A stretch of DNA of 64,000 nucleotides from Pseudoalteromonas lipolytica (GTDB lineage Bacteria > Pseudomonadota > Gammaproteobacteria > Enterobacterales > Alteromonadaceae). Shown one piece after another: positions 54,859-63,232 of the stretch. The notes under the pieces are model-generated. The model saw nothing but the letters and a program-made list of their open reading frames with translations. It was not told the origin of the DNA and made no database searches. The stretch spans positions 248,001 to 312,000 of the forward strand of contig NZ_FPAZ01000004.1 of the NCBI RefSeq assembly GCF_900116435.1, read 5' to 3'. Each line of letters opens with the position of its first letter. Position 1 is the stretch's first letter. The position numbers were made by a program, and so were the translations under genes.

Positions 54859-56784
54859 ATGAAGTTACAAAGTTTAAGCGATATTTTTGAAAAGCGACTA
54901 TTGCGCATACCTGATTATCAACGTGGTTACGCATGGTTAGAACATCAGTACAATGATTTTTGGGAAGATATCCTACATCTAAATATTGATAGGGTTCATT
55001 ATACTGGGGTTATTACGTTAGAACCTGTGCCTAGGGATATATGGCGTAAATGGGAAAATGATGAATGGATCATTGAGGGAGTCGGCTTTAAACCTTTTTA
55101 TGTGGTCGACGGGCAGCAAAGGTTAACAACCTCTATGTTGCTTATGCAGGCAATCCTTGAATCAGTTGATGCTAGCGAGCTTCTAAATTATCAGTCTCTT
55201 GAAACCATCAGAAAGCAGTACATTATTAATAGGGCTGAAGACGGCCAGAGAGCAAGTTTTATTTTTGGATATGAGAAAGATAATCCAAGCGACGAGTATT
55301 TAAAAACAAAAGTTTTTGGCGTCCATTCACATAGCAACCAATATCAAGAAACGCTATACACACAAAACCTTTCCAAAGCTAAAGCGTTTTTTAAGGAAAA
55401 GTTGAGTGAATTAACTACAGATGAAATAGCGGTTATTTATAAAAAGCTGACACAGAAGTTTAAATTTAACTTGTATGAAATTGACGATGAAATCGATGTG
55501 TACGTTACTTTTGAAACAATGAATAACCGAGGAAAGCCATTAACAAGTTTAGAATTATTAAAAAATCGTCTTATTTACCTTTCGACATTATTTAAAGAGC
55601 ACGAAGGTCATGCGGTGCTTAGAGCAAAAATAAATAATGCTTGGAAGACTATCTATGAGTATTTAGGGAAAAACCCAGAAGCACCTCTGAGTGAACATTT
55701 ATTCTTACGTAACCATTGGACGATGTATTTTAAATATACTCGACGTAAGGGTGATGACTATATTAAATTTTTGTTGGATGAAAAATTTACAGCAAGAAAT
55801 GTTACCCATCCTAAGAAAGAGGAAGACAGGATCTCTGTTGAGGAAATCGATAAGTATGTAACGAGCCTTCAGCAATCTATTAGGCCTTGGTTCTATATGC
55901 ATAACCCTTATTTTCCTCTGCCAGAGTATACTGATGAGCAAAATAAGCTGCTGCTTGATAGACTTCACCGTTTGAGTTTCAGGGCATTTAAACCATTGTT
56001 GTTGGCTGCATATGTTTCCCAACAGAGCGTAGAGAAGGTTAATTTATTACTATCAGCGGCTGAAAGATATAACTTCACTTTATTCACTTTGAGCCAAAGA
56101 CGTTCCAATACTGGTGATACTGAGTTTTTCTCAATGTCTCGTGATTTAATGACCAAAAAAATAACCATTGAATCAATTGTTGCCTCCATTACAGAGTGGG
56201 TTGATAAGTATTATGACCCCAATCGTTTTCTTGCATATATCTCGGAAAAATATGAATTAGGTAATCATGGATTTTTTAAGTGGGATGGAATTAGATATTT
56301 TCTTTATGAGCATGAACAATGGTTACGTTCACGAGGGAAGCAATCGTCAAATAAGTTGTCGTGGGAAAAACTCTCTGCTACTAAAAAGGATAGCGTAACG
56401 ATAGAACATATTTTTCCTCAAACTCCAAAAGATCCTTATTGGCTCTCGCGCTTTGGCACTTTTAGTAAAGAAGAAACACAATTTGTTGCTCACTCTTTAG
56501 GTAACTTAGTTCCACTAAGTAGAGCTAAAAATTCTAGTTTGCAAAACGATAGTTTCGATTTAAAGAAAAATAACGGTAATGGCGTAGGGTTCTACAACGG
56601 GTCTGCTTCAGAAAATGAACTAGCTCAAAAAGAAGAGTGGTTGCCCGAATCAATTTTAGAACGCGGATTAGAGTTACTAAAATTTATGGAAGAAAGGTGG
56701 GATATTGTAGTTGGAGATAATGATTTTAAAACCAATTTGTTACATCTAGCCTTTTTGAATGACAAGGAGGAGGTCACGATTTAG
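54859..56784 (+). CDS. GmrSD-family (DUF262-DUF1524) Type IV restriction enzyme, BrxU-like
   Basis: A 641-residue fused GmrS-GmrD protein. The DUF262 half has IPDYQRGYAW (residues 17-26) and the nucleotide-hydrolysis motif DGQQRLTT (84-91); the DUF1524 half has the nuclease motif IEHIFPQTP (near 515) and HSLGNLVPLSRAKNSS, where the His and Asn of a His-Me finger occur. Such enzymes cut DNA with modified bases. BrxU of Escherichia fergusonii is of this kind and lies at the same place, between pglX and pglZ. It starts one base after pglX, so it is part of the BREX operon. Confidence 0.92.
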   Translation: MKLQSLSDIFEKRLLRIPDYQRGYAWLEHQYNDFWEDILHLNIDRVHYTGVITLEPVPRDIWRKWENDEWIIEGVGFKPFYVVDGQQRLTTSMLLMQAILESVDASELLNYQSLETIRKQYIINRAEDGQRASFIFGYEKDNPSDEYLKTKVFGVHSHSNQYQETLYTQNLSKAKAFFKEKLSELTTDEIAVIYKKLTQKFKFNLYEIDDEIDVYVTFETMNNRGKPLTSLELLKNRLIYLSTLFKEHEGHAVLRAKINNAWKTIYEYLGKNPEAPLSEHLFLRNHWTMYFKYTRRKGDDYIKFLLDEKFTARNVTHPKKEEDRISVEEIDKYVTSLQQSIRPWFYMHNPYFPLPEYTDEQNKLLLDRLHRLSFRAFKPLLLAAYVSQQSVEKVNLLLSAAERYNFTLFTLSQRRSNTGDTEFFSMSRDLMTKKITIESIVASITEWVDKYYDPNRFLAYISEKYELGNHGFFKWDGIRYFLYEHEQWLRSRGKQSSNKLSWEKLSATKKDSVTIEHIFPQTPKDPYWLSRFGTFSKEETQFVAHSLGNLVPLSRAKNSSLQNDSFDLKKNNGNGVGFYNGSASENELAQKEEWLPESILERGLELLKFMEERWDIVVGDNDFKTNLLHLAFLNDKEEVTI

Positions 56785-56816
56785 TTGTTGCATATTGTGT
56801 TTTTTAATGCAAAAAT

Positions 56817-56853
56817 TTGCAAACTCTAAATAGTGACACTATATATGGTGTCA
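56817..56853 (+). promoter_or_regulatory. hicAB promoter with overlapping operator
   Basis: TTGCAA (56817-56822) and TATATA (56840-56845) are 17 bases apart. The perfect inverted repeat TGACAC-N8-GTGTCA (56834-56853) covers the -10 box, as expected for autorepression by HicB. A second palindrome TGCAAAAATTTGCA (56808-56821) covers the -35. The predicted start of transcription falls only about 3 bases before the hicA ATG. Confidence 0.65.
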
Positions 56854-56854
56854 G

Positions 56855-57151
56855 ATGCCTAAAGAATTATATGATGAAGTAATAACCACATTTCAGAATG
56901 CTGGTGCAAGTATGAGGTGCCAACAAGCGAAATCCTTGTTGGGAGAGTTAGGCTTTAATGTCAAAGATGGCCGCAAAGGGGGGCATAAGGTTTTTACTCA
57001 TCCTCATTTAGAAGGTTTTACCTCAGGTTCACTTAATTGTGATCACGGTAGAAATCCAGAAATTAAAAAGCCTTACATAAAAAAAATAATAAAGGTATTA
57101 GAGAAGTACGAGAACGAACTCGTAAAATACTTGGAGAAACGAGATGGATAG
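56855..57151 (+). CDS. hicA: HicA-family mRNA interferase toxin
   Basis: A 98-residue HicA-like protein with a double-stranded-RNA-binding-like fold. The motif GRKGGHKVFTHPHL (residues 39-52) contains the catalytic His of HicA toxins, which cut mRNA and tmRNA. It is about 30 residues longer than minimal HicA at the N-terminus; a second start at Met20 is possible. No ribosome-binding site lies before the ATG, and the mapped promoter leaves almost no 5' leader. It overlaps hicB by 8 bases. Confidence 0.87.
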   Translation: MPKELYDEVITTFQNAGASMRCQQAKSLLGELGFNVKDGRKGGHKVFTHPHLEGFTSGSLNCDHGRNPEIKKPYIKKIIKVLEKYENELVKYLEKRDG

Positions 57152-57674
57152 TGAAAAAATGTTTGATGCAAGTCTATACAATATCACTGTACGAAAAGGA
57201 AATTTTGACGGCGAAGTGTTCTTTGAAGCTAAAGTAAAAGAATTACCCGATGTAGCCGAATACGCAGAAACTTACGAAGAAGCATATTTACTTGCGATTG
57301 ATACGATTGAAACAACTGCTGAGGCTTTAGCTGAACAAGGTAAAGTCATGCCAGCTCCTATTTTAGAAAATGACGACTTTAGTGGGCGAGTTACCTTGAG
57401 AATGCCTAAAAGTATGCACGCTGCGTTATCATCATGGTCGGAAAGTGAAGATATTAGCTTAAACCAACTACTTGTTAATTGTTTAGCTTTTAACTTGGGT
57501 GAGCAATTTGGTGTATCTCGAACGATTCACAGTATCAAGTCGTCTATTGGTTCCTTGAATCAAACTGATTATATGCACTTGGAGTCGCAACCAAGAAGAA
57601 CCAATAAAGTTGTTCCAATTAAGCCCATTGTATTAAATGAGAATGTTATGGAGAATCGGTACTATGGGAGTTAG
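57144..57674 (+). CDS. hicB: HicB-family antitoxin with C-terminal extension
   Basis: A 176-residue antitoxin. Residues 1-70 form the partial RNase-H-like HicB fold (YNITVRKGNFDGEVFFEAKVKELPDV); a ribbon-helix-helix DNA-binding domain follows (SGRVTLRMPKSMHAALSSW, ISLNQLLVNCLAFNL, about 92-128). About 45 further residues (from TIHSIKSSIGSLNQ to the end) have no counterpart in ordinary HicB. Such an extension, next to a SecB-like gene, resembles the chaperone-addiction segment of toxin-antitoxin-chaperone systems (inference). It overlaps both neighbours. Confidence 0.88.
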   Translation: MDSEKMFDASLYNITVRKGNFDGEVFFEAKVKELPDVAEYAETYEEAYLLAIDTIETTAEALAEQGKVMPAPILENDDFSGRVTLRMPKSMHAALSSWSESEDISLNQLLVNCLAFNLGEQFGVSRTIHSIKSSIGSLNQTDYMHLESQPRRTNKVVPIKPIVLNENVMENRYYGS

Positions 57675-58155
57675 TAGTAATTTTCAAAAAGCAAAAGACT
57701 CACTTCAATCTCATGATATTTATATAAAAAATACTCATTGTTTCACGCATAATGATTTTGATCCAAAAAGAACTGATTTTGATAATTTAGTATATCAATT
57801 CATGCATGTAGTTAGAGGTTCTGAAGTTTTTGGTGTCCAAGATGAAGACGGAAGTGAAGAACATTTTTTTAAAGTTTTTGTGGATGTGGGTTGTCGCTTT
57901 ATAAAAGAAGAAGATAAAGAGAATAAGGACTCAGAACCTGTAGCTCAAATTGAAGCGAGCTTTTGTGCAGAATACCAGATGCTTGACAAAGAAATAGATG
58001 AAGATTCATTAAAAGTTTTTGCGCTTCAAAATGTTAGCTACCATGTTTGGCCTTTCTGGAGGGAACACTTAATGAATATGTGTAACCGTTTAAATCTTCC
58101 AAAAGTTGCATTACCGACAATGCAAGTGAAGCCTCAAAATGGTAATACAGAATAA
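57664..58155 (+). CDS. SecB-like chaperone of a HicAB toxin-antitoxin-chaperone module
   Basis: A 163-residue protein starting MGVSSNFQKAKDSLQSHDIY at ATG 57664, overlapping hicB by 11 bases. The core strand FFKVFVDVGCRFI, EASFCAEYQM and the C-terminal NVSYHVWPFWREHLMNMC-x5-LPKVALPTM follow the SecB fold pattern (beta core, then helix after a WP/YPxxRE turn and a final P-x-LP segment). SecB-like chaperones in tripartite toxin-antitoxin systems hold the antitoxin's C-terminal extension and are released or overloaded under stress. Assignment is from pattern and position; no sequence search was possible. Confidence 0.75.
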   Translation: MGVSSNFQKAKDSLQSHDIYIKNTHCFTHNDFDPKRTDFDNLVYQFMHVVRGSEVFGVQDEDGSEEHFFKVFVDVGCRFIKEEDKENKDSEPVAQIEASFCAEYQMLDKEIDEDSLKVFALQNVSYHVWPFWREHLMNMCNRLNLPKVALPTMQVKPQNGNTE

Positions 58156-58342
58156 TTTAATTAAATTAATTGAGACATTTCCATTTGCTAAAAGCTTAAA
58201 ATTTTCTTTTATTTTTTGCTTAAAGGCTTCTCGTCATTATGAGGAGTCTGATTTAACATTTTCAACACACGCTTGCTCTATTTGCTACACTTCACCCATA
58301 CTTTCTCGCTGTGTTCTATGTTATTCCTCAAACCAAAAGTAA
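58139..58342 (+). CDS. Small protein with two CxxC motifs
   Basis: A 67-residue frame starting MVIQNNLIKLIETFPFAKSL and ending in ACSICYTSPILSRCVLCYSSNQK. The two CxxC pairs resemble the zinc knuckle at the end of tRNA-thiolation (NcsA/CTU1-like) proteins, but no catalytic domain precedes them, so it could be a remnant or a zinc-binding accessory protein. It overlaps the SecB-like gene by 17 bases and ends 26 bases before pglZ. Confidence 0.5.
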   Translation: MVIQNNLIKLIETFPFAKSLKFSFIFCLKASRHYEESDLTFSTHACSICYTSPILSRCVLCYSSNQK

Positions 58343-58368
58343 AGCCGAAATGTTTAAAGGCATAAGAA

Positions 58369-61095
58369 ATGAATTTAGAACAAATAAAACAAGGCATCTT
58401 AGCAAAATTTGATAGATGCCGATTAGTATTCTGGCAAGATGAAGAGATTGAGTTTCAAGAGCAATTACCGGTAATTGAAACTGAATTTGAATCATCAGGT
58501 GTCGAGCTTATCAAGTTGGATGAATATTCGCACTTTGAAGTCAAGCAACGTGTTGAGCTAAAAGAGCCTAACACTCAATTCTTACTGTATAGTAATAAAT
58601 CTCTAAACGAACCAACGCGTGATTGGCTTTACGATATTCGCCTTTATGCTGAGCATTTTTATGCTGATTCAAGCTCAATGATATTAAATGAACTTGGTAT
58701 GCGTATGGAGTTTCGCCAAGACATTAGCCGCTATAAAAAGTTTTTTGGTAATCAGCAACGTTACAGCAAACTTAAGAAGTTATTACCTGAAGGCGCAGAT
58801 AAGCAAGCACTAGAATTAGCAATGGTTGCGGTAGTTGCTAAGGTAGAATCCGTTAGTTTTACAACCATACTACATCAATTAATTTCACTATTTGTTGAGT
58901 CTCCAAATAAGTGCGATGAAGCCATTACTGAATTAGAAAAATTTGAATTAACCAATATATTTTGGCGTCACGCGGTTGAAGAATTTGGTTATATTGCTTT
59001 AGGTAATTGGGTTAGCGATGAAGATACTGAACAGCCAGTTGCCAATGTTAAAGACCTTATAACTAAACTACTAGTAACCGATTGTTACCATGGTCTACAG
59101 GCGTCTGGTGTTTCAACTAGTAAAACAGATTTTGCTACAAGTTTATCTGCACATGTATTACCACTTTCTATTGATTCCGAAAGCTTTGACAAGCTTCCTA
59201 AGTCTATTAGAGAACTAATAGGCAATGCAGCTGCGAAGCGAGCAGCTGTGGTTAGTTTTGTTTCTTCTTGGCGTGAAAGCCGTACTTTGTCTGCATCGTA
59301 CAACGACATAGCTCAAGAAGTTGCTGATGAATTAGAAATAAAACACAAGTTAGCTGAGTTTAAAAATCCGAGTAACTTCATAAATGTTGAGACCTTCATT
59401 GAAGTTGAACAGCAGTTGATCAAATTAATTGCGACAGACTTACAGGCTTATTCTGCTAATGAAATCAGTGATTGGGTGTCGACTAAATTATACGGCCATT
59501 GGTGCAGTGTCGATAAAAATTATCAATACCTGTTCGCTTCTCTTCGCGCTGCAAAAGAGTTCTACGACTTAAGAGATAAGTACTTTGATGGTTTTTATTT
59601 CGACAGTGCGAAGGCTCTCTATAAAGCCTACGAATCAGAGCTTTATAAGTTTGATCATGCCTATCGGATTTTCTTTGAGAACTTTATCAATTTACGTAAG
59701 AACAATGGCGGTGACTTATTACAAAGTTTAGGTTTAGTTGATGATATTGAAAATCTTTATGTGAATTGGTACTTGAATGACTTAGCCATAGCATGGGGTA
59801 AATTGGTTGATAGCGAGAGTCTTCTTGATAATTGGAAGATTGTAGGCGTTCATAATCAACAACACTTTTATCAACAAGAAGTGCGTGGCCTATTAAGAAA
59901 TACTCAAGCCAAACGTATTTTTGTGATTATTTCAGACGCTTTACGCTATGAGGTTGCTCACGATATTTATCAGCGTATCAGTGATGAAGGGCGTTTAAAG
60001 CCTGAATTAAAATCTCAGCTAGGTGTTGTTCCATCTTATACCCAACTAGGAATGGGAAGCCTACTTCCACACCAAAAGTTAACTGCGCATTTAGGTTCAA
60101 AAGTAGAATACAAAGCTGACGGTATTTCTGTACATGGTCATGACAACCGTCAAAAGGTGTTGGCAAAGCATAACGGCGTTGCTTTTAAAGCCGATGAGGT
60201 TTTCAAGTGGACAAGACAAGTAGCCAAAGAGCAAATTGGTGAATCTGAAGTTGTCTATATTTATCACGATATGATTGATGCCATAGGCGATAAGCAAAGT
60301 ACTGAAAATCAGACTTTTGAAGCTGCACAAGATACGGTTGTTGAATTAATCGAGTTGATAAAGCGAATCTTTAACCGTTTAAATGGTAGTCGAGTGCTCT
60401 TAACAGCTGATCATGGCTTTTTATTTAAAATGACCGATTTAACGGATTCAGATAAAACCGCTCATAAGTCAAAACCTAAAGGCGCAATTGAAGATAAAAA
60501 ACGTTATGTGATTGGTTCAAATTTGCCTTCAGATGATTTTTATTGGACTGGGAAAATAGCCAATACAGCTGGAATTGACCCTACTTTAGGCGATGATGCA
60601 GAATTTATTGTGCCTAGAGGTAGTAATCGATTCAATTTTGTAGGCGGTGCTAAGTTTATCCATGGTGGCATTATGCCGCAGGAAATTTGTGTTCCTGTGC
60701 TTCAAGTTCGTGAGCTTGATATTAAAGCACAGACAAAATTAGCTAAACAAAAAGTTGGTGCTGTTCCTTTACAGAACCCAATTAAAATCGTTTCAAATAT
60801 CGATAGGATCTCATTTTTACAAACAGACCCTGTCGGCGATAAGTTTAAAGCTCGTAAGTTGGAACTTTGGATTGAAGACCCTTTTGGTAAACAGGTGAGT
60901 TCTAAAGAAGAGCATATATTTGACTCAGTTTCAGAAAAGCTCGATGAACGTAAACGTAACATTCAAATTAAATTAGAGGGCAGCGGCTTTGATCGCACTG
61001 TAAGTTATAAATTGATAATGGAAGATACTGAGAGTAAAACCAAAACAACACACTCCGTTATTATTGATTTAGCCTTCGAAGATGATTTTTTTTAG
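58369..61095 (+). CDS. pglZ: BREX phosphatase-like protein PglZ (type A)
   Basis: A 908-residue member of the alkaline-phosphatase superfamily found in all BREX systems. VIISDALRYEVAHDIY (near residue 520) and LLTADHGFLFKM (near 680) contain the metal-binding Asp/His residues; YIYHDMIDAIGDK and the C-terminal Ig-like segment follow. In BREX it is required for methylation and defence together with PglX. AAAGG precedes the ATG. It resumes the operon after the inserted hic-SecB module. Confidence 0.95.
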   Translation: MNLEQIKQGILAKFDRCRLVFWQDEEIEFQEQLPVIETEFESSGVELIKLDEYSHFEVKQRVELKEPNTQFLLYSNKSLNEPTRDWLYDIRLYAEHFYADSSSMILNELGMRMEFRQDISRYKKFFGNQQRYSKLKKLLPEGADKQALELAMVAVVAKVESVSFTTILHQLISLFVESPNKCDEAITELEKFELTNIFWRHAVEEFGYIALGNWVSDEDTEQPVANVKDLITKLLVTDCYHGLQASGVSTSKTDFATSLSAHVLPLSIDSESFDKLPKSIRELIGNAAAKRAAVVSFVSSWRESRTLSASYNDIAQEVADELEIKHKLAEFKNPSNFINVETFIEVEQQLIKLIATDLQAYSANEISDWVSTKLYGHWCSVDKNYQYLFASLRAAKEFYDLRDKYFDGFYFDSAKALYKAYESELYKFDHAYRIFFENFINLRKNNGGDLLQSLGLVDDIENLYVNWYLNDLAIAWGKLVDSESLLDNWKIVGVHNQQHFYQQEVRGLLRNTQAKRIFVIISDALRYEVAHDIYQRISDEGRLKPELKSQLGVVPSYTQLGMGSLLPHQKLTAHLGSKVEYKADGISVHGHDNRQKVLAKHNGVAFKADEVFKWTRQVAKEQIGESEVVYIYHDMIDAIGDKQSTENQTFEAAQDTVVELIELIKRIFNRLNGSRVLLTADHGFLFKMTDLTDSDKTAHKSKPKGAIEDKKRYVIGSNLPSDDFYWTGKIANTAGIDPTLGDDAEFIVPRGSNRFNFVGGAKFIHGGIMPQEICVPVLQVRELDIKAQTKLAKQKVGAVPLQNPIKIVSNIDRISFLQTDPVGDKFKARKLELWIEDPFGKQVSSKEEHIFDSVSEKLDERKRNIQIKLEGSGFDRTVSYKLIMEDTESKTKTTHSVIIDLAFEDDFF

Positions 61096-61107
61096 AGGAT
61101 AGCGCAA

Positions 61108-63192
61108 ATGGAAAATGAACATTTAGATAATAGTAACATCACAAGTAATGAATCCTCTCAAATTCGAAGCGCTGACCTTGACGATTTAATGACGACTGAA
61201 TTTAAAGGTCGTGTTGTTCGTAAAGATTTAACAAAACAGTTAAAAGAAGGTGCGAACGTTCCGGTTTATGTACTTGAATATTTATTGGGCATGTACTGCT
61301 CTTCAGCAGAGGATGAGTTAATCCAAGAAGGGTTGAAGAACGTTAAGAAGATCTTGACGGAAAACTATGTGCGTCCAGATGAAGCTGAAAAAGCCAAGTC
61401 GTTGATCCGTGAAAAGGGCACTCATAAAGTCATTGATAAAGTAACGGTAAAACTCAATCAGAAAAAAGATATCTATGAAGCGAGTTTATCAAATATTGGA
61501 ATTAAAGATGCCGTTGTTCCTAATAAAATTGTTAAAGAAAACGAAAAGTTATTAACCGGTGGTATCTGGTGCATTATTACGGTGAGTTATTTCTATGAAG
61601 AAGGTCAGAAAACATCGCCGTTCTCTGTATTTAGTTTAAAACCAATCCAAATGCCTTCAATGAATATGGATGAGGTGTATCAAGCTCGTCGTAAGTTCTC
61701 AGTTGATCAATGGATAGATTTGTTACTTCGTTCAATAGGGATGGAGCCAGCTAACCTTGAACATAGATGCAAGTGGCACTTAATAGCTCGCATGATCCCA
61801 TTTGTTGAGAATAACTATAACGTATGTGAACTCGGTCCTCGTGGAACGGGTAAGTCTCATGTTTATAAAGAATGTTCTCCGAATTCATTGTTAGTTTCAG
61901 GCGGTCAAACTACGGTAGCTAACCTGTTTTATAACATGTCTTCACGCCAAATTGGTTTAGTTGGTATGTGGGATGTTGTTGCCTTTGATGAAGTCGCAGG
62001 TATTCGTTTTAAAGATAAAGACGGCATTCAGATCATGAAAGATTACATGGCGTCTGGTTCTTTTTCTCGTGGCCGTGATTCTATTGAAGCAAAAGCCTCT
62101 ATGGTGTTTGTTGGGAATATCGATCACAGCGTTGAGACATTGGTAAAAACTAGTCACTTATTAGCGCCATTTCCAGATGAAATGATCGACTCAGCTTATT
62201 TTGATCGCTTCCATGCTTATATTCCGGGCTGGGAAATTCCTAAAATGCGCCCAGAGTTCTTTACAGACCGATTTGGACTGATAACAGACTACTTAGCAGA
62301 ATATATGCGTGAAATGCGTAAAACCACGTTTTCAGATGCAATCGATAAGTTCTTTAAGTTAGGTAACAACCTTAATCAACGTGACGTTATTGGTGTAAGA
62401 AGAACAACATCAGGTTTGCTTAAGCTTCTATATCCAAATGGTGAATATACAAAAGAAGATGTACGCACATGTTTAACTTATGCTCTTGAAGTGCGTCGTC
62501 GGGTAAAAGAGCAACTTAAGAAAATTGGCGGTATGGAATTCTTTGACGTTAATTTTAGTTATATCGATAACGAAACGCTTGAAGAGTTTTTTGTCAATGT
62601 GCCAGAGCAAGGTGGCTCAAATCTAATCCCAGCAGGGGTCACAAAGCCCGGAGTAGTGCACTTTGTTGATCATGGCGCTTCTGGAAAATTAGGTGTTTAT
62701 CGTATTGAAACACAAATGACACCGGGCACAGGTAAACATTCAACATCGGGATTTGGTTCAGATACGAGTGCTAAAGAACAAGTACGCGTTGGATTTGAAT
62801 ACTTTAAAGGTAACTTAAACAGAATAGCCGCTAATTCTCGTTTCTCTGAGCATGAATTTCACATACATTTTGTAGATTTACAAACATCAGGAAATAGTCA
62901 CCAAGCGAGTTTAGGTGCATTAGTAGCATGTTGTTCAGTATTACTTAATAAGCCTGTGCAAGAGCAAATGGTGGTATTAGGCAGCATCACACTTGGTGGC
63001 GTAGTAAACCCAGTTCAAGATTTAGCATCAAGTATGCAGATAGCGCTGGAGGCAGGTGCAACTAAAGTGTTACTGCCTATGGCATCAGCTAGTGATATAC
63101 CTTCTGTACCTGCTGAAACATTCACCAAGTTCCAAGTAAGCTTTTACAGTGATCCTGTAGATGCTGTTTATAAGGCTCTTGGGGTGCAGTAA
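61108..63192 (+). CDS. brxL: BREX Lon-like AAA+ protein BrxL
   Basis: A 694-residue AAA+ protein with a Lon-like C-terminal domain. Walker A GPRGTGKSH is near residue 243, Walker B VVAFDEVAG near 291. The C-terminal S16 fold is seen in HIHFVDLQTSGNSHQASLGALVAC, GSITLGGVVNPVQDLASSMQIAL and KVLLPMA. At the position of the catalytic Lys of Lon (GGLKEK) this protein reads QDLASS, so protease activity is unlikely; homologues bind DNA as ring oligomers. It is the last core gene of the locus, 12 bases after pglZ. Confidence 0.95.
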   Translation: MENEHLDNSNITSNESSQIRSADLDDLMTTEFKGRVVRKDLTKQLKEGANVPVYVLEYLLGMYCSSAEDELIQEGLKNVKKILTENYVRPDEAEKAKSLIREKGTHKVIDKVTVKLNQKKDIYEASLSNIGIKDAVVPNKIVKENEKLLTGGIWCIITVSYFYEEGQKTSPFSVFSLKPIQMPSMNMDEVYQARRKFSVDQWIDLLLRSIGMEPANLEHRCKWHLIARMIPFVENNYNVCELGPRGTGKSHVYKECSPNSLLVSGGQTTVANLFYNMSSRQIGLVGMWDVVAFDEVAGIRFKDKDGIQIMKDYMASGSFSRGRDSIEAKASMVFVGNIDHSVETLVKTSHLLAPFPDEMIDSAYFDRFHAYIPGWEIPKMRPEFFTDRFGLITDYLAEYMREMRKTTFSDAIDKFFKLGNNLNQRDVIGVRRTTSGLLKLLYPNGEYTKEDVRTCLTYALEVRRRVKEQLKKIGGMEFFDVNFSYIDNETLEEFFVNVPEQGGSNLIPAGVTKPGVVHFVDHGASGKLGVYRIETQMTPGTGKHSTSGFGSDTSAKEQVRVGFEYFKGNLNRIAANSRFSEHEFHIHFVDLQTSGNSHQASLGALVACCSVLLNKPVQEQMVVLGSITLGGVVNPVQDLASSMQIALEAGATKVLLPMASASDIPSVPAETFTKFQVSFYSDPVDAVYKALGVQ

Positions 63193-63232
63193 TAATAAAA
63201 AAAACTAAGCTAGATACAAGGATTAGTGCTCT

